From an uncultured bacterium (GTDB lineage: Bacteria; Bacillota_A; Clostridia; Oscillospirales; Oscillospiraceae), in contig CAJMMY010000057.1 in the NCBI GenBank assembly GCA_905214605.1, positions 1 through 6,937 of the forward strand: a stretch of DNA of 6,937 bases. Reading direction: 5' to 3'. Below are positions 1 through 5,243 of this stretch, in pieces. The notes under the pieces are model-generated. The model was not told the DNA's origin. It was given only the letters and a program-made list of their open reading frames with translations, and did not search any database. Positions within the stretch are counted from its first letter, which is position 1. The number at the start of each line of letters is the position of its first letter. The position numbers were made by a program, and so were the translations under genes.

Positions 1-29
1 GTAATATAGAACTTTCCCTTGTTTTCCAT
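1..29 (-). CDS. metG: Partial CDS, 5' end only; probable methionyl-tRNA synthetase
   Basis: Only the first nine codons and part of a tenth lie inside the window, reading leftward off the edge: MENKGKFYI and then probably T. An ATG preceded by AAGGAG with a 9-nt spacer shows that a real gene begins here. The residues KFYI(T) near the N-terminus match how methionyl-tRNA synthetases of Firmicutes usually begin (KFYITTPIYYP, just before the HIGH-type ATP-binding motif). MetG charges tRNA-Met with methionine in the cytoplasm. The gene starts 41 nt after the VanW-protein stop with no terminator between, so it is probably co-transcribed. That a leftward gene starts here is well supported; its identity is inferred from a very short peptide. 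Confidence 0.5.
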
Positions 30-38
30 GTGCGCTTT

Positions 39-44
39 CTCCTT
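39..44 (-). promoter_or_regulatory. Ribosome-binding site of the partial edge gene
   Basis: AAGGAG on the minus strand lies 9 nt before the ATG at 29. It is the main evidence that the last bases of the window are the start of a further leftward gene rather than non-coding sequence. Confidence 0.7.
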
Positions 45-70
45 CATATCTCAAAACTGAATTCCGTAAA

Positions 71-1813
71 TCATTCTGCCGGCTGTTCCGTTGCGTCCGG
101 AGCCGGGGCAGGTTCCGGGGTTGTCTCCGGAACGGGGGTAGGTGCCGGGGTGGGTTCTGTGCTGGGCGCCGGAGTGGGTGCCGGCGTGGGGGTGGGTGCC
201 GGGGTAGGCGTGGGCTCCACACTGGGACTGGGAGAGGGATATTTGATGTTCTCCTCGTGATAGTGGTAAATGCTGACGCCCTCGCTCTTCTTTTCAATCA
301 GCTTGCCGGTGGCGCTGTCATAAATGCTCCGATAAGCCCAAGCCTTGTAGCCGGTGGCAGTATCGGGATACTTCGAGTTGGTGTAAATCAGCGCGGTATT
401 GCTGCTCAGCTCCACATAGGTACCGTCATCGGTGCCCTGAATTTCCACCGTGAGGGAATTTCCGCTGACGTAAGCAACCAGCTTAATGGGATACTCCCGG
501 TCGTTAGTAAATTTGAAGTCCGGGCTCTTCCAGCTGACCGTTGCATCAAATCCTGCGGGCAGATAGCCCACCGGGAAGTAATGGTTCACCCGGTAATCAA
601 TTTTCAGATTGGCCAGCAGCGTGCAGTAATACAGCGTGGAGGATACCTGACAGATACCGCCGCCCACTTCCTGCACAACTGCGCCGTTGGAATAGGCGCC
701 CGCCTCTTTGTAGCCGCTTTCCTTGGTCCGCTGACCCAAGGTTGCGTTATAGGACAGCTGCTCGCCGGGCATCAGAACTTTTCCGTTCAGAGCTTTGGCT
801 GCCAGCTCCACATTGTTGATGCGGTTGGCGCTGCTGCCTTTCAGACTGGTGGATTTCGATGCCAGCGTATCGTGGAACAGCACACTTTTCAGATGCTCCT
901 CCGTTTCCTCCGGAACCGATACCGTTACCGGCAGAACCACAGTGTCGCCCACCTTGGCTGCGTCCCAGATTTCCTGCACATCGGCAACCTGAAAATCAAT
1001 GCCAACCTGCTCCGGCACAATGCTGTCGGTTTCTTTATCGTAGTAAGCGTCCTTCATTTCCCGAACGGTTTCGTCGTGGAATGCAGTCAGGTCCGCTGCG
1101 TTTTCGCTATCCTCATTGGGCGTATAGGTCACGGTACCGAAATTGCGGTCGGCAATGGCTGTCAGAATCAATTCGGTGATGTCATTTTCATTCAGACGAA
1201 TCTGGCTTGCGCCTTTCACCACGGTCAGCGTCTGCGCCTCCGTATCCAGTGTCCAGTTCTCCTCCAGACCTGCCCGAATGGGAATCAGCGCCGCCGCCAC
1301 ATGGTCGGCAATGGCTTTTTCGTCTGCCGCGGCAAATACTTCGTCAGACAAATCCTTGCCGATGACAAGGCTCTTCATAAATGTAACAGTATTGCCGAAC
1401 AGATTGCCGTTCCGTCCGTAATCATAAGCCAGTTGGGCCGCCTCTTCCGCATTTTTCTGCAATCCTGCCTGGGCATAGGTGACGGAAATGCTGCCGCCGG
1501 GCAGCTTCACCGTAACCGCTGCATCGTCCAGATTGTCCCAGCCTTGGTCCTGCAGGCTCTCCGCTGCCTCGCTGAGAGAAAGTCCGCCCAGCGCGCAGCC
1601 GCCCAGCTTGACCCGGGGATAAACGGTCTCCATTTTTCCGGCTGCCACAGCCGCAATGGCGAAGAGCACCACCAGTGCCAGAATCAGAACTCCCACGATG
1701 ATTCCCACCGTGCGGCCGCCTTTCCGGCTCTTTCCATGTACCGGGCGATGGTCCACTGCGTCAAAGGATGCGGTTTCCTGACTTGCCCGACGGCGTTTTT
1801 CATTCTTTTTCAT
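71..1813 (-). CDS. VanW/YoaR-family membrane-anchored cell-envelope protein with Pro/Thr-rich tail
   Basis: This 580-residue protein is probably anchored in the membrane with its bulk outside. Residues 1-34 are strongly basic, 35-59 form one hydrophobic transmembrane segment without a lipobox, and about 65-300 resemble the YoaR-type putative peptidoglycan-binding repeats (starting near YPRVKLGGCALGGLSLSEA). About 310-445 is a VanW domain with the signature GGGICQVSSTLY at 384-395. A beta-rich stretch follows (446-523), then a low-complexity Pro/Thr/Ala tail (526-580) that could span or contact the wall. The family takes its name from VanW of some vancomycin-resistance clusters, but VanW itself has no established biochemical role and no vanA/B/H/X genes are present, so this is not evidence of resistance. 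The start is 8 nt after the hemW stop. Its Shine-Dalgarno (AAAGGG, 11-nt spacer) is weak and overlaps the end of hemW, suggesting translational coupling. No catalytic function can be assigned. Confidence 0.9.
   Translation of the reverse strand: MKKNEKRRRASQETASFDAVDHRPVHGKSRKGGRTVGIIVGVLILALVVLFAIAAVAAGKMETVYPRVKLGGCALGGLSLSEAAESLQDQGWDNLDDAAVTVKLPGGSISVTYAQAGLQKNAEEAAQLAYDYGRNGNLFGNTVTFMKSLVIGKDLSDEVFAAADEKAIADHVAAALIPIRAGLEENWTLDTEAQTLTVVKGASQIRLNENDITELILTAIADRNFGTVTYTPNEDSENAADLTAFHDETVREMKDAYYDKETDSIVPEQVGIDFQVADVQEIWDAAKVGDTVVLPVTVSVPEETEEHLKSVLFHDTLASKSTSLKGSSANRINNVELAAKALNGKVLMPGEQLSYNATLGQRTKESGYKEAGAYSNGAVVQEVGGGICQVSSTLYYCTLLANLKIDYRVNHYFPVGYLPAGFDATVSWKSPDFKFTNDREYPIKLVAYVSGNSLTVEIQGTDDGTYVELSSNTALIYTNSKYPDTATGYKAWAYRSIYDSATGKLIEKKSEGVSIYHYHEENIKYPSPSPSVEPTPTPAPTPTPAPTPAPSTEPTPAPTPVPETTPEPAPAPDATEQPAE
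74..238 (-). repeat. Low-complexity Pro/Thr/Ala-coding repeat in the 3' end of the VanW gene
   Basis: The DNA encoding residues 526-580 is an imperfect, G-rich (plus strand) array of short units such as GCCGGGGTGGGT and GCCGGAGTGGGT, giving PTPAP-like amino-acid repeats. Units are about 6 to 18 bp and degenerate, so the exact period is not sharp. All are multiples of three, so expansion or loss of units would keep the reading frame. The array ends right at the stop codon. Wall-spanning or extracellular linkers of Gram-positive surface proteins often look like this. Confidence 0.75.
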
Positions 1814-1821
1814 TGCTTTTC

Positions 1822-3087
1822 TTACCCTTTATCTTTCATGCCGAACAATTCCCGAAGGAATGTTTCATCATCGCTTTCCGGCAGCGACTGCCGCTGAACA
1901 TTATCCAGAATTTCCTGCAAGTAGGGGTTGCCCACAGCATTCTGTTCTGCCTGCACATCCAATAATTCGCCAATCAGCAGATTGGAAACCAAAAATCCCG
2001 AGGTGGTAAAGGCCCAACGTCCGTTGGTTTCCTTTGCCCAGCCTTTTTCCGCAAAGAATTTCAGCTTTTCCTCCAACGGCGCAAAGCTTGCCCGGAAGTG
2101 CGCCGTATAATCCCTGGCAGAAATGCCGTACGCCGTGCGCATACTCAGCATCAGGTATTCGTTCGCCCGCTCCAATTCGGTGATGGTCTCATGCTCATCG
2201 ATGATTTCACCCCCGGTGAGCACACCGGTGATATAGCTCTGCAAATCCGGCACATAGCTGTACCGCTGATTGCCCACGCAGGAGTGGGCGGACGGACCAA
2301 AGCCCATATAATCGTGGAGCTGCCAATATTTCAGATTGTGCCGGGATTCCATGCCCCGCCGGGCAAAGTTGGAAATCTCGTACCGATGATAGCCGTGGCG
2401 CTCCAACATTTCGCTGGCATACAGATACATATCCGCTTGGGTATCGTCATCGGGAATGGCGTTGGTATCGTGGTACACCTGATACATGGGCGTACCCTCC
2501 TCCAATTTCAGACCGTAGCAGGAAATATGGTCCGGATTCCACCCGATGATTTTCGCCAGGGTATCCGCCCAGTCGGCTTTCGTCTGACCGGGCAGACCGT
2601 AAATCAAATCCACGCTGATGTTTTTAAATCCCGCCTGCCGCGCCATGCGGTAGGCTTTTACTGCCTGCTCATAGGTGTGCCGCCGACCGATTAACTTCAA
2701 AATCTTGTCGTTGGCGGACTGCACACCCATGGAAATGCGGTTGAATCCCTCTTTCCGCATCAGCTTTAAATCATTCAGCCGCATACTGTCCGGGTTCATC
2801 TCCGCGGTGATTTCCGCGTCCTTCAAAAGCCGATTGCTGGCTTTCAGTGCATCCAACACCTCGCACAAGCGCTTTGCCCCGTAATAACTGGGGGTTCCGC
2901 CGCCGAAATACACCGTATCAATGTAGTACGGCTGCATCCGGGGCAGACTTTCCTGAATATGGGTCAGGAGCGCCTGCTGATATTTATCCATCATCTGGTC
3001 GCTGTCCGGGCGGGAATAAAAATCACAATACCCGCACTTACTGGCGCAGAAAGGAATATGCACATAAATACCGACGGTTTCGTCCAT
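1822..3087 (-). CDS. hemW: Radical SAM heme chaperone HemW (HemN-like)
   Basis: The 421-residue protein has the HemW layout. The radical-SAM motif CX3CX2C is at Cys14, Cys18 and Cys21 (HIPFCASKCGYCDF) and should hold a [4Fe-4S] cluster binding S-adenosylmethionine. GGGTPS is at 62-67, the SAM-domain segment NPDS at 98-101, and YEISNFA at 236-242. The HNLKYW at 250-255 is the HNxxYW signature of HemW rather than of true coproporphyrinogen dehydrogenase HemN. Family members bind heme and are proposed to deliver it to target proteins; older annotations call them oxygen-independent coproporphyrinogen III oxidase. The ATG at 3087 was chosen because GGGGGAG lies 7 nt upstream and the Cys motif then sits at the usual distance; an in-frame TTG at 3117 has no ribosome-binding site. 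Residues after about 377 form a roughly 44-residue acidic extension beyond the usual end. The gene lies 38 nt after htpG and 8 nt before the VanW gene. Confidence 0.93.
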   Translation of the reverse strand: MDETVGIYVHIPFCASKCGYCDFYSRPDSDQMMDKYQQALLTHIQESLPRMQPYYIDTVYFGGGTPSYYGAKRLCEVLDALKASNRLLKDAEITAEMNPDSMRLNDLKLMRKEGFNRISMGVQSANDKILKLIGRRHTYEQAVKAYRMARQAGFKNISVDLIYGLPGQTKADWADTLAKIIGWNPDHISCYGLKLEEGTPMYQVYHDTNAIPDDDTQADMYLYASEMLERHGYHRYEISNFARRGMESRHNLKYWQLHDYMGFGPSAHSCVGNQRYSYVPDLQSYITGVLTGGEIIDEHETITELERANEYLMLSMRTAYGISARDYTAHFRASFAPLEEKLKFFAEKGWAKETNGRWAFTTSGFLVSNLLIGELLDVQAEQNAVGNPYLQEILDNVQRQSLPESDDETFLRELFGMKDKG

Positions 3088-3094
3088 GCCGGCG

Positions 3095-3101
3095 CTCCCC
3101 C
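3095..3101 (-). promoter_or_regulatory. Ribosome-binding site deciding the hemW start
   Basis: GGGGGAG on the minus strand ends 7 nt before the ATG at 3087. The alternative in-frame TTG at 3117 has no purine-rich site upstream, so the shorter reading is preferred. Confidence 0.7.
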
Positions 3102-3125
3102 ATTTCTCTTGGTTCAAATTTCAGA

Positions 3126-5036
3126 TTACAGCAGGCTGCACACGATTTCTGCGTAAGCAGCCGGGTCCTCCAAAGGCATACCGGCAATCAGGCAAGCCTG
3201 TGCGCACAGCACCTTGGCCATTTCCGCGCAGCGGGTCTTGTCCGTTTCGAATGCATGCTGCAATTTCTCATAAATCGGGTGTTTCGGATTCAGCTCCAAA
3301 ACCCGGGCAGCGCGAATGCTGCCGTCATCACCGGGAATGGACCGGAAGTACCGCTCCATATCCAAGGTAATCTGACCCTCGCTGGTCAGGCACACCGGGT
3401 GAGACACCAGTGCGTTGCTCAAACGCACGTCAACCACCTGGTCTTTCAAGGTTTCCTTCAGGAATTCCAGCAGGTCCTTGCCGCTTTCCGCAGCCTCTTC
3501 CGCCTCTTTCTTTTCCTCCTCTGTGCTCAGGCCCAAATCGCCCTTGCACACGTTCTGGAAAGGCTTATCTCCTTGAGAATCCAGTGCCTGGAACACAAAT
3601 TCGTCCACAGGGTCAGTGAGGTAGAACACTTCATAGCCCTTCTGCTTGACCTGCTCGGTCTGGGGCATGGACATTGCCATTTTCAGATTATCGGCGCAGA
3701 CGTAGTACACCTTCTCCTGAGATTCCGGCATACGGTCCACATACTCCTGCAGCGTGCTCTGCTGGTCGGGACCCACCTGGAACAGCAGCAAATCCCGCAC
3801 CATTTCCCGCATATCGGACACAGCGGAAACCGTTGCATACTTCAGCTGATGGCCGAACGCCTTGTAGAACTCCTCGTATTTCTTCCGGTCGCTGTCCATG
3901 AGCTTCAGCAGCTCGCTCTTCACCTTTTTGGTCAGATTGTTGGAAATCACCTTCAGCTGACGGTCATGCTGCAGCACTTCACGGGAGATATTCAGACTCA
4001 GATCGGGGCTGTCCACAATGCCGCGGACAAAGCGGAAGCAATCCGGCAGAATGTCTGCGCAGTATTCCATAATCATCACGCCGTTGGAGTACAGTTTCAG
4101 ACCCGGCTTGAAGTCCCGGCTGTAGAAATCAGCGGAGGGCACGGAGGGAATGAACAGCATTGCCTTGTAGGACACGGTGCCCTCGGCATTGACCCGAATT
4201 ACGGAAATGGGCTCGTTGGGGTCATAGAACATCTTCTGATAGTATTCCTTGCACTCGTCATCGGAAACCTCGCTCTTGCTCCGTTCCCAAATGGGCACCA
4301 TGGTGTTCATTACGGTGTCCACCAATTCTGCCTTGTACTCGTACTTGGGCTTGCCGTTTTCGTCCTTTTCCTCGGACTCTACAAACTGATAGTCCTCAAT
4401 GTCCATGGAAATGGGCCAACGGATATAGTCGGAGTATTTCCGCACCAAATCGCGAATGGTAATCTTCTCCAGGAAAGTGGAGTAATTTTCCCCGTCGGTA
4501 TCCGGCTTGATGTGCATAATCACTTCCGTGCCCACGTCGGTTTTCTCCGGGCAGGGGGTGATGGTGTAGCCGTCGGTGCCGGTGCTGACCCACTGAGAAC
4601 CGGTTTCCTCACCGTATTTCAGGGAACGGACCGTCACTTTGTCCGAAACCATAAATGCGGAGTAAAAGCCCACGCCGAACTGACCGATGATGTTGGTGTC
4701 GTTCTCGCTCAGGTCGTCTTTTTCGGACTTGAACTTCAAAGAGCCGGACTGTGCAATCACGCCCAGATTCTTCTCCATATCCTCTGCGTTCATACCGATG
4801 CCGTTATCCCGCACAGTGATGGTCCGGGCGTCGTTGTCCACAAAGATTTTGATTTTGAAATCATCTTTCTTGTAGGGCACCTTATCGTCCGTCAGAGACA
4901 GATAGCTCAGCTTGTCGATAGCGTCGGACGCGTTGGAAATGATTTCCCGAAGGAAGATTTCCTTGTGGGTGTAGATGGAGTTGATCATCAAATCCAAAAG
5001 CCGTTTGGATTCCGCTTTAAACTGTCTTTTTGCCAT
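3126..5036 (-). CDS. htpG: Molecular chaperone HtpG (bacterial Hsp90)
   Basis: This 636-residue protein is full length for bacterial Hsp90 (about 620-640). It is a cytosolic homodimeric ATP-dependent chaperone that remodels client proteins, often with DnaK. The N-terminal GHKL ATPase domain shows EIISNASDAIDKL with Glu31 (ATP hydrolysis) and Asn35 (Mg-ATP), then DNGIGM from Asp77, then the lid glycine motif GQFGVGFYSAFMV at 118-130. The middle domain carries NISREVLQ with the conserved Arg352 that contacts the ATP gamma-phosphate. The C-terminal dimerisation region ends in a Leu-rich segment without the eukaryotic MEEVD, as expected. MAKRQF was taken as the start because AGGAGG lies 7 nt before it; the in-frame ATG at 5108 lies inside the promoter -10 box and cannot be used. 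It is the first gene of the leftward unit and has a strong promoter overlaid by a direct repeat, so it is probably regulated. Confidence 0.97.
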   Translation of the reverse strand: MAKRQFKAESKRLLDLMINSIYTHKEIFLREIISNASDAIDKLSYLSLTDDKVPYKKDDFKIKIFVDNDARTITVRDNGIGMNAEDMEKNLGVIAQSGSLKFKSEKDDLSENDTNIIGQFGVGFYSAFMVSDKVTVRSLKYGEETGSQWVSTGTDGYTITPCPEKTDVGTEVIMHIKPDTDGENYSTFLEKITIRDLVRKYSDYIRWPISMDIEDYQFVESEEKDENGKPKYEYKAELVDTVMNTMVPIWERSKSEVSDDECKEYYQKMFYDPNEPISVIRVNAEGTVSYKAMLFIPSVPSADFYSRDFKPGLKLYSNGVMIMEYCADILPDCFRFVRGIVDSPDLSLNISREVLQHDRQLKVISNNLTKKVKSELLKLMDSDRKKYEEFYKAFGHQLKYATVSAVSDMREMVRDLLLFQVGPDQQSTLQEYVDRMPESQEKVYYVCADNLKMAMSMPQTEQVKQKGYEVFYLTDPVDEFVFQALDSQGDKPFQNVCKGDLGLSTEEEKKEAEEAAESGKDLLEFLKETLKDQVVDVRLSNALVSHPVCLTSEGQITLDMERYFRSIPGDDGSIRAARVLELNPKHPIYEKLQHAFETDKTRCAEMAKVLCAQACLIAGMPLEDPAAYAEIVCSLL

Positions 5037-5043
5037 GGTATGG

Positions 5044-5049
5044 CCTCCT
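5044..5049 (-). promoter_or_regulatory. Consensus ribosome-binding site of htpG
   Basis: A perfect AGGAGG on the minus strand sits 7 nt before the ATG at 5036. It fixes the start at MAKRQF and predicts strong translation of the chaperone. Confidence 0.85.
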
Positions 5050-5082
5050 GATATATTGAAAATAATTGTATACAGATAAAAA

Positions 5083-5098
5083 GTACCCACAACGGTAC
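5083..5098 (-). repeat. Short inverted repeat (GTACC-N6-GGTAC) at the 5' end of the htpG leader
   Basis: Five-base perfect arms at 5083-5087 and 5094-5098 flank a 6-nt spacer. The right arm is also the core of the promoter-proximal direct repeat. In the leftward transcript it would fall within roughly the first 20 nt, so it could be a dyad operator half-site pair or a small 5' stem-loop. Arms this short can occur by chance; the shared GGTAC core is what makes it notable. Confidence 0.45.
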
Positions 5099-5129
5099 AG
5101 TTTCTCATTATATCATATTGGTACAGTTT
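5094..5129. promoter_or_regulatory. Candidate operator: exact 10-bp direct repeat straddling the htpG promoter
   Basis: GGTACAGTTT (plus strand) occurs exactly at 5094-5103 and again at 5120-5129, a 26-bp period. On the htpG strand this reads AAACTGTACC. One copy lies in the -35/-10 spacer and touches the -35 box; the other covers the predicted transcription start; the -10 box lies between them. A protein bound to both would block RNA polymerase, as expected for a repressor of htpG. The sequence resembles neither the CIRCE element of HrcA (TTAGCACTC-N9-GAGTGCTAA) nor the CtsR heptad repeat (GGTCAAA). The repeat is seen directly; the operator role is inferred. Confidence 0.55.
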
Positions 5130-5134
5130 TTCAA
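5107..5134 (-). promoter_or_regulatory. Sigma-A promoter of htpG (extended -10)
   Basis: On the minus strand a -35 box TTGAAA (5129-5134) is separated by 16 nt from a perfect -10 box TATAAT (5107-5112). A TG one base upstream of the -10 box (5114-5115) makes an extended -10. Transcription should start near 5100-5102, giving a leader of about 65 nt. It can drive htpG and, with no terminator seen downstream, hemW, the VanW gene and the edge gene. Confidence 0.85.
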
Positions 5135-5161
5135 GGGAACTTTATGAACGAAATAATAATA

Positions 5162-5190
5162 TTGTAACCCGTAAAAAAACAGTATATAAT
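5162..5190 (+). promoter_or_regulatory. Sigma-A promoter of the AAA+ ATPase / zinc-ribbon operon
   Basis: A -35 box TTGTAA (5162-5167), a 17-nt spacer and a perfect -10 box TATAAT (5185-5190) predict a start near 5197 and a leader of about 47 nt. The -35 box is only 27 bp from the -35 box of the divergent htpG promoter, and the A/T-rich DNA between them could serve as an upstream element for both. Confidence 0.8.
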
Positions 5191-5230
5191 CAAAGAAACA
5201 ACAGCAAATGTCCCGAAAAACTGTAAAATC

Positions 5231-5235
5231 GGAGG
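5231..5235 (+). promoter_or_regulatory. Ribosome-binding site deciding the AAA+ ATPase start
   Basis: GGAGG lies 8 nt before the ATG at 5244. The in-frame ATG at 5208, twelve codons earlier, has no purine-rich site and is only about 11 nt from the predicted transcription start, so the later ATG is preferred. Confidence 0.75.
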
Positions 5236-5243
5236 TACTTCCC

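Noticed and set aside
30..260. Gly/Val-rich 76-codon plus-strand frame
   Set aside because: It is the reverse reading of the Pro/Thr/Ala repeat tract of the VanW gene; low complexity explains it.
71..1813. Vancomycin resistance gene
   Set aside because: The VanW domain alone is widespread in Clostridia envelope proteins, and no vanH/A/B/X or vanRS genes are present.
257..1897. Open frame of about 546 codons on the plus strand opposite the VanW gene
   Set aside because: Also codon-aligned antisense to a clear gene and explained by the same codon avoidance. It has no ribosome-binding site or recognisable domain.
3088..3117. Ten-residue N-terminal extension of HemW from a TTG at 3117
   Set aside because: It is a rare start codon without a Shine-Dalgarno sequence; the ATG at 3087 has one and puts the radical-SAM motif at its usual position.
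2847..5051. Very long open frame (about 734 codons) on the plus strand, opposite htpG and the 5' part of hemW
   Set aside because: It is codon-aligned antisense to htpG, so a stop would need TTA, CTA or TCA in htpG, codons this genome avoids. Its translation is rich in His, Gln, Val and Leu without recognisable motifs, whereas htpG is unmistakable.
5037..5108. 24-residue N-terminal extension of HtpG from the ATG at 5108
   Set aside because: That ATG overlaps the promoter -10 box, upstream of the predicted transcription start, while the ATG at 5036 has a perfect AGGAGG.
5083..5129. CIRCE or CtsR heat-shock operator upstream of htpG
   Set aside because: No TTAGCACTC-N9-GAGTGCTAA and no GGTCAAA heptads are present; the repeats found have a different core.
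5208..5243. 12-residue N-terminal extension of the AAA+ ATPase from the ATG at 5208
   Set aside because: It has no ribosome-binding site and lies about 11 nt after the predicted transcript start; GGAGG before 5244 decides the start.
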